Of a stretch of 64,000 nt of DNA, positions 53,296-61,541 are shown piece by piece (the first letter of the stretch is position 1; every line of letters begins with the position of its first letter). The stretch is taken from assembly GCA_040081265.1 (NCBI GenBank), contig JBEBGV010000013.1, forward strand, positions 1 to 64,000, written 5' to 3'. Source of the stretch: JBEBGV01 sp040081265 (GTDB lineage Bacteria > Acidobacteriota > Vicinamibacteria > Vicinamibacterales > UBA2999). The notes under the pieces were generated by a model. That model saw only the letters and a program-made list of their open reading frames with translations. It was not told the DNA's origin and searched no databases. Made by a program: the position numbers and the translations under genes.

Positions 53296-53570
53296 ACGCC
53301 CCCGGCGACCGAGGGCACGATGCTCAGGGTGTCACCGGCCTTCACCGGCGTCTGCTCCTTCTGCAGGTATCGGATGTCTTCGTCGTTCAGGTAGATGTTC
53401 ACGAAGTTCCGCAGCCGGCCCTCGTCGGTGTAGAGGTGCTTGCGCAGGCCGTCGTGCCGCGTCGTCAGATCGGCGAGCAGTTCGCCAACGGTGGCGCCGG
53501 TGACCTCCACGGATTCTTTCTTGTCAGTGAAGGGACGGAGCGGCGTAGGGATGTTGATGGTGTTAGGCAT
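53289..53570 (-). CDS. cysO: CysO-like ubiquitin-fold sulfur carrier with masked diglycine
   Basis: 93 aa of the MoaD/ThiS family: start PNTINIPTPLRPFTDKKESV, then GATVGELLADL, FVNIYLNDEDIRYL and the C-terminal VPSVAGGVW. The functional ending is normally Gly-Gly; here Val-Trp follows, so a peptidase must remove two residues before adenylation. The overlapping JAMM gene is a fitting candidate. It would carry thiocarboxylate sulfur to CysM. Overlaps neighbours by 8 and 7 bases. Confidence 0.88.
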   Translation of the reverse strand: MPNTINIPTPLRPFTDKKESVEVTGATVGELLADLTTRHDGLRKHLYTDEGRLRNFVNIYLNDEDIRYLQKEQTPVKAGDTLSIVPSVAGGVW

Positions 53571-53973
53571 GGGTCAGGTCTTCCTGGTCAAAGGCGGAAC
53601 GGTCTTCCTTGAGGCGCCAGGACGTCACGTCTTCTGAGACGCCTGCACGGACCGAAACGATGATGTACGAAAAGAACGGCCAGGCGTGGTCCAGGTCGTA
53701 CTGTGACGGACGGGCCGGATGGTCCGGGTGCGAGTGATAGAAACCGAGTAGTTCACCGCCGGCGTCGGTCGCGCGCCGTTCGGCTTCACGGTAGTCTTCG
53801 GGCCGGACGAGGAAACGCCGACGCGGCCCTTCCTCGGTGGTGTTCGGAAGGGCGTACGTGGTGCTGACGATGCCATCACGACCAATCAGCGCCCCGCAGC
53901 ATTCGTTTGGATAGGTCTCAACGCCATGCGCCCGAATCGCCGCGTCGACTCCACCGTTCAGTGCAATGGCCAT
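53563..53973 (-). CDS. mec: Mec-type JAMM metallopeptidase
   Basis: 136 aa. The zinc site is complete: Glu in ETYPNECCGALIG and HSHPDHPARPSQYD (HxH-x7-S-x2-D). In Mycobacterium the Mec+ enzyme releases cysteine from CysO; in the thioquinolobactin pathway a relative trims the carrier's C-terminus. Here it could do both, since the adjacent carrier ends in Gly-Gly-Val-Trp. Its start is 2 bases after cysM. Confidence 0.9.
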   Translation of the reverse strand: MAIALNGGVDAAIRAHGVETYPNECCGALIGRDGIVSTTYALPNTTEEGPRRRFLVRPEDYREAERRATDAGGELLGFYHSHPDHPARPSQYDLDHAWPFFSYIIVSVRAGVSEDVTSWRLKEDRSAFDQEDLTHA

Positions 53974-53975
53974 GT

Positions 53976-54938
53976 CTACGCTCGCTGCTCCCGCGCGGCG
54001 ACGTCTCCGCCTTCGTTCCAGAAACGTTCGGACAGATATTTCTCGCCGCCGTCACAGAAGATCACCACGATGACCGCGTCAGACGTCCGCCGGGCCACAT
54101 TGAGCGCCCCGCCCAGATTGGCGCCGCTTGAAATGCCGACCAGCAGGCCTTCCTGCCGCGCCAGCCGGCGCGTCAAGTCAAAGGCCTCTTCGGTTCCGAC
54201 CCGGACATCCTCGTCGGCGAGCGAGGGGTCGTAAATCGCAGGGACAATGGCCGATTCCATGTGCTTGAGGCCCTCAAGCCCATGGAGCGGAGAGTCCGGC
54301 TGCACCGAAATCAACGAGATCCCCGGGCGATACTCGCGGAGCCGGCGTCCCACGCCCATGAACGTGCCGCTCGTTCCCAGTCCCGCAACGAAGTGGGTCA
54401 GGCGGCCGCTGGTCTGCTCGATGATCTCGGGGCCGGTCGTGTCGTAGTGCGCCCGCCAATTGCTGTCGTTGCTGTACTGGTCCGGATAGAAGTAGAGCTC
54501 CGGGTTCTTCCGGTACATCTCGCGCACGGTCGTGATGGCGCCGTCCGAACCTTCCATGGGGCTGGTGAAGATGACGTCGGCGCCGAAAGCGCGCAACACC
54601 TTCTTGCGCTCGGGCGTGACATTCTCGGGCATGCAGAGCCGGACACGGAAGCCGCGCGCGGCGCCAATCATCGCGTAGGCGATGCCGGTATTCCCTGAAG
54701 TGGCATCGAGGATGATTTTGTCGTGGGTGAGCAGGCCCGCCCGTTCACCATCCGCAATCATCCGGGCAGCCGCCCGGTCCTTCACCGACCCACCCGGGTT
54801 GTGCCACTCCGCCTTGGCGTACAGCTCGACACTGCTGAGCCCCGCCTCGAAGCTGCGAAGGCGGATGAGCGGCGTATTCCCGATGAGGTCCGTGATTACC
54901 GTGTAGGTTCCGGGCACGCGAGCAGACGTCAGCACCAT
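53976..54938 (-). CDS. cysM: CysM-type cysteine synthase (PLP-dependent, thiocarboxylate-linked)
   Basis: 320 aa. PLP lysine in HNPGGSVKDRAAARMI, phosphate loop TSGNTGIAYAM, HFVAGLGTSGTFMGVGRRL and the C-terminal GISSGANLGGAL. Gene order (cysM-mec-cysO-moeZ) is that of the Mycobacterium-type pathway in which the amino-acrylate accepts sulfur from CysO thiocarboxylate. Use of O-phosphoserine rather than O-acetylserine is inferred from the context. First gene of the operon. Confidence 0.92.
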   Translation of the reverse strand: MVLTSARVPGTYTVITDLIGNTPLIRLRSFEAGLSSVELYAKAEWHNPGGSVKDRAAARMIADGERAGLLTHDKIILDATSGNTGIAYAMIGAARGFRVRLCMPENVTPERKKVLRAFGADVIFTSPMEGSDGAITTVREMYRKNPELYFYPDQYSNDSNWRAHYDTTGPEIIEQTSGRLTHFVAGLGTSGTFMGVGRRLREYRPGISLISVQPDSPLHGLEGLKHMESAIVPAIYDPSLADEDVRVGTEEAFDLTRRLARQEGLLVGISSGANLGGALNVARRTSDAVIVVIFCDGGEKYLSERFWNEGGDVAAREQRA

Positions 54939-54967
54939 ATCCGACCGGGCAAGTCGGAAATTATAAA

Positions 54968-57799
54968 TCAGTTCACGAGTCGCCCGTCCGAATCGCGGAT
55001 TTCCACCGGTAATCCCAGCGACCGCAACTCAGGTTCGATTTTGCCACGGTCGCCCACCGCGACAACCACCAGGTTGTTGACTGTGAAGTACTTACGGGCC
55101 ATGGCGACCGCTTGCTCGGTGGTCACGGCGTTCACGCTGGCCACGTAACGGGAGTAGTAGTCGAGCCCGAGACCGTAGATGTAAACGTTCGAGAAGCTTC
55201 CAGCCGCATCGGCCCCGGTTTCAAAGGCCGCGGCCAGCGAGCGCGACAACGTGTCCTTCACCCGAGACAGTTCGGCCGCCGGCATGGCCTCGTTCATGCC
55301 TCGGATTTCCTTCAGCACTTCCTGGGTCGCCGGCAGGGTGGCGTCGGTCCTGACTGCTCCGCCGGCCTGGAACCACCCGCCCAACTTCCGGAAGATGAAC
55401 TGCGAGTACGCACCGTAGGCGTAGCCGTTCGCTTCGCGCAGGTTCATGTTGATGCGGCCCGAGAAGTTGCCTCCTAGAGCCATGTTCATGACCTGCATTG
55501 CCCGGAAATCGGGCGAGGAGCGCTCGGCGCCGAGCGAGATGACGTTGAGCTGTGTCTGCGGGGCACCCGGTCGGTCCACGATCACGATGCGTGAGGCCGG
55601 CGCGACCGGGGTGCTGACGCGCGGTGACAGAGGCGTGCCAGGCTGCCACGCGCCGAACACCCTTTCGGCCACGGCCTGAAGGTCGCGCATTGAGATGTCA
55701 CCGGCTACCACCAGGGCCGCGTTGTTCGGTACGTAGTTCCGTCTCCAGAACTCCACCATCTGTTCGCGCGTGATCCCCTTGAGCGATGCCTCGGTTCCCA
55801 AATCGGGGTGCCCGTAGGGGTGGCCTTCTCCGAACAGCACCGCGCTGACCACCCTCGTCGTCAGGGCGTTGGCGTTGTCGCGTTGTTGTGCGAGCTGTCC
55901 AAGGCGGGTTTGCCTCTGTCGATCGATCTCCTCAACAGGGAACGACGGCCTGAGCGCCACATCGCCAACGATGGCCAGCGCACGCTCGAAATTCGATGTC
56001 AGGGCACGCGTCGTGACGGTGGTCGCATCCATGGTGCTGTTGGTGCCGAGCGACGCGCCCAGCTGGGCCACCTCGTCGGCAATCTGCAGCGCCCCGCGTG
56101 TGGCGGTGCCTTCATCAATCATTGCAGCGGTGAAGCTGGCGAGCCCGGGTCTGTCCAATGGATTGGCGTCACCACCAGTCCTGAACACCAGATTGGCCGA
56201 CACGAGTGGCAGGCCCTTTCGCTCGTTGAGGATCAGCGTGAGGCCGTTGGAAAGCTGCGCCGACTCGAGGGTCGGCAACTGGAGCGGCCGGGCCGCAGCG
56301 GGCCTGGGAATCTCGTTTCGCCACGGCTCGTCGACGTTGACTGCTTCAACGGTCTGGGCGGACGCCACCGGCGTCTGGGGCGTCGGCACTGAGGCGAGCT
56401 GGGGATCGCCGCGCTGCACCTGCACGACCACACGGGCGGTGGCGGTGAGCTGATCGCGCACGAACGCCTGCACGGCGGCGGGGGTGACCGCGCGGTAACG
56501 CTCAACATCCTTCTGGAGAAAGTCGGGCGTCTTCAGGAAGTGGTTGTAGGAGTTGAGGCGGTCGGCGACACCGCCAAACCCGCCGAGCGATTCCAGGCCC
56601 TGCACCATCTGGGTCTCGATGGTGTTTCTGGCGCGAGCCACTTCACTCGCATCCGGTGGCGCGCTGCGCAGGGCATTCAGTTCCTCGGTAATCGCCTGTT
56701 CGAGCTCCTCGAGGGTATGGCCCGGACGAGCCGTGGCCTGGATGCGGAACTGGGACCCGAGGAGAAGCGATTGCTGGAAAGCAGCTACGTCCTGAGCGAT
56801 CTGCTTCTCGTAGACGAGCTTCTTGTAGAGGCGGCTTGAACGTCCGCCGCCGAGTACGCTCGCCGCGATGTCAGCCTCCGCGTCCCCCGGCTTGTAGATG
56901 GCAGGCGTCAGCCAGGCCATGTACAGACGGGGCAGTTGCACCCGGTCATTGACCACGCGACGCCGTTCGGCCGTAATCGGAGGGGTCGTCACCGACACCG
57001 GCTGCACCTCCGGCCCGCGTTTCAGCGTGCCGAAGTACTTCGTCACCAGCTCGCGCACCTGCGCCACGTCAACGTCGCCGACGATCGCCAGGCTGGCGTT
57101 GTTCGGCGAGTAATACTTCCTGAAAAACTGCCGGACATCGTCGAGCTTCGCCGCCTGGATGTCCTCGTGCGAGCCGATGATGTTGCCGTAATACGGATGC
57201 CCCTTCGGGTAGAGCATCTGCGTGACAACCTCGTCAGCGAGACCGAAAGGCCGGTTCTCGACGCTCTGCCGGCGTTCGTTGCGAACCACGTCCTGCTGAT
57301 TGGTCAGCGCCGCCTGATCCACCTTGTCGAGCAGGTAGCCCATGCGATCAGACTCAATCCAGAGCGCAAGCTCCAACTGATTCGAGGGCACAGTCTCGAA
57401 GTAATTGGTGCGGTCGTAGTCAGTGGTGCCGTTGACGTCACTGGCGCCAGCGGCTTCGAGCATCGAGAAGTGTGAGTCGGGAGGCGTGTGCTTCGACCCC
57501 TGAAACATGAGGTGTTCGAAGAGGTGCGCGAAGCCGGTTCGGCCAGGTTCCTCATTGGCTGGGCCGACGTGGTACCAGAGGTTGACCGCCACCAGAGGTA
57601 ACCGGCGGTCCTGGCTCACGATGACCTCGAGTCCGTTCGGCAGGGTGAACTTCTCGAACGCCAGTCGGGGCACCTGACTCGCACCGCTGGTCGACGTTTG
57701 TGCGGAAGGTACGCTCATAGCCGACACGCAGAGGATGATTGCCGTGCTCAGAGTTCTCAATCGTGTTCTCAATAGTGCTCTCAACCGGGTTGGTGGCAT
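54968..57799 (-). CDS. M16-family (insulinase-like) zinc peptidase, two-unit form
   Basis: 943 aa with a signal peptide (LSTAIILCVSAMSVPSAQT). The N-terminal M16 unit has the inverted zinc motif HLFEH with a downstream Glu in the NERRQSVEN region; the second unit (from about residue 490) lacks the zinc motif, as in two-unit members where it only shapes the chamber. Likely a periplasmic peptidase for short peptides or precursor cleanup. The n-region is coded by three 12-base direct repeats near 57745-57790. Confidence 0.9.
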   Translation of the reverse strand: MPPTRLRALLRTRLRTLSTAIILCVSAMSVPSAQTSTSGASQVPRLAFEKFTLPNGLEVIVSQDRRLPLVAVNLWYHVGPANEEPGRTGFAHLFEHLMFQGSKHTPPDSHFSMLEAAGASDVNGTTDYDRTNYFETVPSNQLELALWIESDRMGYLLDKVDQAALTNQQDVVRNERRQSVENRPFGLADEVVTQMLYPKGHPYYGNIIGSHEDIQAAKLDDVRQFFRKYYSPNNASLAIVGDVDVAQVRELVTKYFGTLKRGPEVQPVSVTTPPITAERRRVVNDRVQLPRLYMAWLTPAIYKPGDAEADIAASVLGGGRSSRLYKKLVYEKQIAQDVAAFQQSLLLGSQFRIQATARPGHTLEELEQAITEELNALRSAPPDASEVARARNTIETQMVQGLESLGGFGGVADRLNSYNHFLKTPDFLQKDVERYRAVTPAAVQAFVRDQLTATARVVVQVQRGDPQLASVPTPQTPVASAQTVEAVNVDEPWRNEIPRPAAARPLQLPTLESAQLSNGLTLILNERKGLPLVSANLVFRTGGDANPLDRPGLASFTAAMIDEGTATRGALQIADEVAQLGASLGTNSTMDATTVTTRALTSNFERALAIVGDVALRPSFPVEEIDRQRQTRLGQLAQQRDNANALTTRVVSAVLFGEGHPYGHPDLGTEASLKGITREQMVEFWRRNYVPNNAALVVAGDISMRDLQAVAERVFGAWQPGTPLSPRVSTPVAPASRIVIVDRPGAPQTQLNVISLGAERSSPDFRAMQVMNMALGGNFSGRINMNLREANGYAYGAYSQFIFRKLGGWFQAGGAVRTDATLPATQEVLKEIRGMNEAMPAAELSRVKDTLSRSLAAAFETGADAAGSFSNVYIYGLGLDYYSRYVASVNAVTTEQAVAMARKYFTVNNLVVVAVGDRGKIEPELRSLGLPVEIRDSDGRLVN

Positions 57800-57803
57800 G
57801 TCC

Positions 57804-58427
57804 TTATCCCTGGTCTGGAGTGTTGTTCAGGCTCGCCCACAAGTACCAGCAAGCCACTGACCGATACGGTCTCCACTGTTCGCCAAGTCTGGTGAGGCGC
57901 TTCGGGTCTGGCACCTTCCGCATCCCGTAATTCTGTTGGACGGCCTTGACGATGCCGAGGTCCCCGACCGGGAGGACGTCGGGGCGCTGCAGGCGGAAGA
58001 TCAAGAACATCTCAGCCGTCCACCGCCCGATCCCCTTGACCGAAGTCAGCGTCTCGATGACCGCGTCGTCGTCGAGCGACTCGATTTCGGAAAGGACGAG
58101 CGAGCCGTCCAGTACGCGTCTGGAGAGGTCCCGCATGTAGCGGGTCTTCTGTCCGCTCAGGCCGGCAGCCCGGAGCTGCTCGTCGGTCAGCCGCTCGACC
58201 GATTGGGGCGTCGGCACCCTGCCACCGCAGAGCGCCATGACGCGCGCGCCAATGGTGGCGGCCGCCTTGGTCGACAACTGCTGCGAGATGATGGCCTGCA
58301 TCAGAGCCTTGAAGGGATCGGCATGCTGCCGATCAGCCAGCAGGCAGGGGCCGTGGCGTCGCATCAGGTCCCGCATCACGGGATCCCGGCGGGCAAGAAT
58401 TCGCCGTGCGCGAGCGTAGTCCAGCAT
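57804..58427 (-). CDS. DNA-3-methyladenine glycosylase, AlkA-like (HhH-GPD)
   Basis: 207 aa from the ATG at 58427 (MLDYARARRILARRDPV), the longer frame being Pro-rich noise. The helix-hairpin-helix and catalytic Asp are in LTSVKGIGRWTAEMFLIFRL...PVGDLGIVKAV. It removes alkylated bases in base-excision repair. It lacks the N-terminal beta domain of E. coli AlkA, as many short homologues do. It is divergent from the next gene by 58 bases. Confidence 0.92.
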   Translation of the reverse strand: MLDYARARRILARRDPVMRDLMRRHGPCLLADRQHADPFKALMQAIISQQLSTKAAATIGARVMALCGGRVPTPQSVERLTDEQLRAAGLSGQKTRYMRDLSRRVLDGSLVLSEIESLDDDAVIETLTSVKGIGRWTAEMFLIFRLQRPDVLPVGDLGIVKAVQQNYGMRKVPDPKRLTRLGEQWRPYRSVACWYLWASLNNTPDQG

Positions 58428-58485
58428 GGGGTTGGGAGGAGGTGGAGCAGCAGCCGCACCCACAGGGAGCTTACAATGATCGATT

Positions 58486-58914
58486 GTGGAAGTCTCTCTC
58501 GTACGAAAGCAGCTGCTGTCGGCCATCGAACGCTCGAAAGCGCACGCCCAGAAGCGTCGCCAACGCACCTCGGAGGTGGAGGACACCTACCGCCAATTCC
58601 TGGATCTGACTGCGGCTCCGGTCGTGCGACAGCTCAGCCAGGCGCTGAAGGCAGAGGGGTTCCCGTTCACCGTCGGCACCCCGAGCGGCGGCCTTCGACT
58701 GTCGTCTGACCATGGTCGTGACGACTACATCGAGATCTCGCTGGATACCAGCAGCGATCCCCCGCAGGTCGTGGGCCACGTCAACCGCGTCCGGGGCTCA
58801 CGAACGCTGACGAGCGAGCGACCAATCAAACCGGACGCTGCGCCCTCCGAAATCTCTGACACCGACGTCCTGACGTATTTCGTCGAGGCGCTGGAGCCGT
58901 GGTTGGAGAGATAG
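58486..58914 (+). CDS. Hypothetical protein
   Basis: 142 aa from a GTG start. No family recognised. It begins with a long charged helix (RKQLLSAIERSKAHAQKRRQ) followed by a mixed alpha/beta part (SRTLTSERPIKPDA, then TYFVEALEPWLER). No signal or membrane segment. Codon choice and GC-rich third positions look like its neighbours, so I take it as a real cytoplasmic protein. Confidence 0.7.
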   Translation: MEVSLVRKQLLSAIERSKAHAQKRRQRTSEVEDTYRQFLDLTAAPVVRQLSQALKAEGFPFTVGTPSGGLRLSSDHGRDDYIEISLDTSSDPPQVVGHVNRVRGSRTLTSERPIKPDAAPSEISDTDVLTYFVEALEPWLER

Positions 58915-58967
58915 CCGGGTCGTTCCGACCCGGCCTACGTACGCAGGGCGGGTCCGCAGGACCCGCC
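58914..58967. repeat. Two adjacent GC-rich hairpins between convergent genes
   Basis: GCCGGGTCG-TTC-CGACCCGGC then CTACGTACGC, followed by GGCGGGTCC-GCA-GGACCCGCC. Together they fill the whole space between the stops of two convergent genes, a likely bidirectional terminator. Confidence 0.8.
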
Positions 58968-58969
58968 GT

Positions 58970-59392
58970 TCATTGCACGCGCAGCAGCAACACCGGCACC
59001 TTGACGATATGCCGCACGCGATCGACAGTCGTCCCGCGCAGCAGGTCGTTGATGAAACGATGTCCATGGGTCGACATCGCGATCAGGTCCGCCTGGGATT
59101 CCTCGCAGGCGCGGATGATCTCCGTGGCCGGGTCGCCCATTCTGAGCATCGTGGACACGCGCCGCGTCGGCGTCGCCAGGCGCACCGCCAGTTGCTCGAG
59201 GTAGGCGCGATCGGTCTTCATTTCCTCTGACTCGCGCAGTTTCAGGTCGTTGAAGTGACGGGCGGCGAAGCCGTCGGCGACGTGTACCAGGACGAGGTCC
59301 GCCTCCGTCAGATCGGCGAGCGCCGTGACGTGCGTCAGGATCGTTTCGTCAGCTGGCGAGTTCTCGACGGCAACCAGAATGCGCCGGTACAT
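58970..59392 (-). CDS. Universal stress protein
   Basis: 140 aa, one Usp domain: YRRILVAVENSPADETIL, ADLIAMSTHGHRFINDLLRGTTVDRVRHIVKVPVLLL split over the ATP-binding end. It follows the metal transporter gene by 6 bases on the same strand and may be part of its manganese response. Only weakly similar to the other stress protein at 2393. Confidence 0.87.
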   Translation of the reverse strand: MYRRILVAVENSPADETILTHVTALADLTEADLVLVHVADGFAARHFNDLKLRESEEMKTDRAYLEQLAVRLATPTRRVSTMLRMGDPATEIIRACEESQADLIAMSTHGHRFINDLLRGTTVDRVRHIVKVPVLLLRVQ

Positions 59393-59398
59393 GGACCC

Positions 59399-60742
59399 TC
59401 AGCCTGCAAATGTCTGATACAACAGCCAGACGTTGAGGGTGGCAATGATAACCGCGACCGCCCACGCCAGCGCCTGCATCCAGCGTGGCGCCACGAATAC
59501 GCCCATCTTGGCGCGACTGCTGGTGAAGGCCACGAGTGGGAACACCGCAAACGAGAGCTGCAGGCTCAGCACGACCTGGCTGAGGACGAGCAGCTGCCCG
59601 GTGCCTTTCTCCCCGTACAAGACGACCGTGATCACAGCGGGCACGATCGCGACCAGGCGCGTGATGAGGCGGCGTAGCCACGGCCGCAGGCGGATGTTGA
59701 CGAACCCTTCCATCACGATCTGGCCAGCCAGTGTGCCGGTCAGGGTCGCGTTCTGCCCTGAGCACAGGAGCGCGATGGCGAAGAGTGCTCCGGCTGCGCC
59801 AGTTCCAAGCAGCGGTGTCAGCAGCATGTGCGCGTCTGCGATGTCAGCAACCGAGCTGTACTCGGTGCCGTGGAACACCGCCGCCGCCATGATCAGGATC
59901 GCAGCGTTGATAAAGAGAGCCGACATGAGTGCCACCGACGAATCGATGGTCGCGAACCTGATCGCCGACGCCTTGCCCTCGTCGGTGTCGAGATACTTGC
60001 GCGTTTGCACGATAGACGAGTGCAGGTACAGGTTATGCGGCATCACCGTGGCCCCGAGAATGCCGAGCGCAATGTACAGCATCGCCGGGTCGGTCACGAT
60101 CTCGGTGCGGGGAATGAATCCGGCGCTGACTGCCGCCAGGTCGGGTCTGGCCAGCCACATTTCGATGGCGAAGCACCCAGCGATCACGAGGATCAGGGAG
60201 ATCACGATCGCCTCGATATAACGGAATCCCCGATGCTGAAGGAAGAGGATGACCAGCACGTCCAGCGCAGTGAGGCACACCCCCCAGATGAGGGGCAGCC
60301 CGAACAGCAGGTTCAGGGCAATGGCTGCGCCGATGACCTCGGCCAGGTCGCAGGCCGCGATGGCGATTTCGCAGAGCACCCAGAGGCCCAGGACGACAGG
60401 CTTCGAATAACTGTCACGGCAGGCCTGGGCCAGGTCCCGACCGCTGCCGATGCCCAGGCGAACGGCCAGTGCCTGCAGCAGGATCGCCATCAGGTTGGAG
60501 ATGAGGATGACGCTCAGGAGCGTGTAGCCGTACCGGGCGCCCCCGGCCAGGTCTGTCGCCCAGTTACCCGGGTCCATGTAGCCGACGGCCACCAGGTAGC
60601 CCGGACCCGCAAAGGCCAGGAGTTTGCGCCAGAATCCGGCGTGTTCCGGCACGACGATGGACCCGTGCACCTCGGGGAGACTCACGGCCCCGCCCGTCCG
60701 CACCCACCCTCCGCGAGGATCCGTTGACATGTCCTGACCCAT
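59399..60742 (-). CDS. mntH: Nramp-family Mn2+/Fe2+ transporter MntH
   Basis: 447 aa with about eleven helices. The metal-binding DPGN in GYMDPGNWATDLAGGA and MPHN in VMPHNLYLHSSIV are both intact. It imports manganese or iron with protons. Start at 60742 has no clear ribosome site; the second ATG (60730) is a plausible alternative. The promoter holds a DtxR-type palindrome and the regulator gene is divergent. Confidence 0.94.
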   Translation of the reverse strand: MGQDMSTDPRGGWVRTGGAVSLPEVHGSIVVPEHAGFWRKLLAFAGPGYLVAVGYMDPGNWATDLAGGARYGYTLLSVILISNLMAILLQALAVRLGIGSGRDLAQACRDSYSKPVVLGLWVLCEIAIAACDLAEVIGAAIALNLLFGLPLIWGVCLTALDVLVILFLQHRGFRYIEAIVISLILVIAGCFAIEMWLARPDLAAVSAGFIPRTEIVTDPAMLYIALGILGATVMPHNLYLHSSIVQTRKYLDTDEGKASAIRFATIDSSVALMSALFINAAILIMAAAVFHGTEYSSVADIADAHMLLTPLLGTGAAGALFAIALLCSGQNATLTGTLAGQIVMEGFVNIRLRPWLRRLITRLVAIVPAVITVVLYGEKGTGQLLVLSQVVLSLQLSFAVFPLVAFTSSRAKMGVFVAPRWMQALAWAVAVIIATLNVWLLYQTFAG

Positions 60743-60756
60743 CGATCCGCTGTCAA

Positions 60757-60785
60757 CCTTAGTCGCTGGCTAATCAAAAAGTCAA
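60757..60785 (-). promoter_or_regulatory. mntH promoter with DtxR/MntR-type operator
   Basis: On the minus strand: TTGACT (60780-60785), a 17-base spacer, then CTAAGG (60757-60762), a weak -10. The inverted repeat TTAGtCgcTGgCTAA (60759-60773), resembling DtxR-family sites, covers the -10 and spacer. It is the probable operator of the divergent regulator. Confidence 0.55.
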
Positions 60786-60818
60786 TTTTGAGCGATAGAA
60801 ATCATCTACACTGCGTGC

Positions 60819-60843
60819 GCCGGGTCCTGCGGACCCTGCCTAC
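60819..60843. repeat. GC-rich hairpin, CCTAC family, in the mntR leader
   Basis: GCCGGGTCC-TGC-GGACCCTGC with one mismatch, then CTAC, ending 7 bases before the mntR ATG, so it lies where the ribosome would bind. Confidence 0.7.
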
Positions 60844-60849
60844 ACCCAG

Positions 60850-61530
60850 ATGCTGCCCTCCAGCACCGTCGAGAACTATCTCAAGGCCATTTACCACGGC
60901 GTGTCCGCCCTGACGCCACCTCAACGCCTGTTGCCCATGGGTCAGCTGGCCACAGCGCTCGGTGTTGCCCCCGGCACCGCCACGACGATGGTGAAGACGC
61001 TGGCCGAGTCAGGACTCGCTGTGTACGAGCCCTACACGGGCGTGGCGCTGACGCCAGCAGGACGGAAGCTGGCGGCCCTCGTCCTCCGACGGCATCGCCT
61101 GATCGAACTCTTCCTCGTCCAGGTGATGGGCATGCGCTGGGACGAAGTCCATGACGAGGCGGAACTGCTGGAACATGTCGTCTCGGATCGACTGGTCGAG
61201 CGCATGGACGAAATGCTGGGCCGGCCGGCGGCCGACCCTCATGGCGATCCCATCCCGGATGCAGAAGGCGTGGTGCATGTGCCTGAGCTCGCCAGCCTGC
61301 TGAACTGCCCTCTTGGGACGACGGTCACGGTGACGCGCGTGGTCGATCAGGACCGCGACTTCCTGCGCTTCATCGCCGAGCACCATCTGAAACCAGGTGA
61401 GGCGATTCAGGTCGAGTATCGGGACGACTCTGCCGACTGCGTGCGGTTACGTGGACGCAGCGATCAGCCGATCACCATCGGGATGCGGGCTGCCTCGAAG
61501 CTGCTCGTCAGTGTCGGCTCACGGGACTGA
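60850..61530 (+). CDS. mntR: DtxR/MntR-family metal-dependent repressor
   Basis: 226 aa. The N-terminal winged helix (SSTVENYLKAIY, LGVAPGTATTMVKTLAESGLAVYEPYTGVALTPAGRKLA) and the metal-binding dimerisation helix (LVLRRHRLIELFL, WDEVHDEAELLEHVVSDRLVERMD) are typical, and a C-terminal SH3-like FeoA domain follows. It represses metal import when metal is bound. The divergent mntH and the palindrome between them make manganese the likely signal. Confidence 0.9.
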   Translation: MLPSSTVENYLKAIYHGVSALTPPQRLLPMGQLATALGVAPGTATTMVKTLAESGLAVYEPYTGVALTPAGRKLAALVLRRHRLIELFLVQVMGMRWDEVHDEAELLEHVVSDRLVERMDEMLGRPAADPHGDPIPDAEGVVHVPELASLLNCPLGTTVTVTRVVDQDRDFLRFIAEHHLKPGEAIQVEYRDDSADCVRLRGRSDQPITIGMRAASKLLVSVGSRD

Positions 61531-61541
61531 CACGCCGCGCC

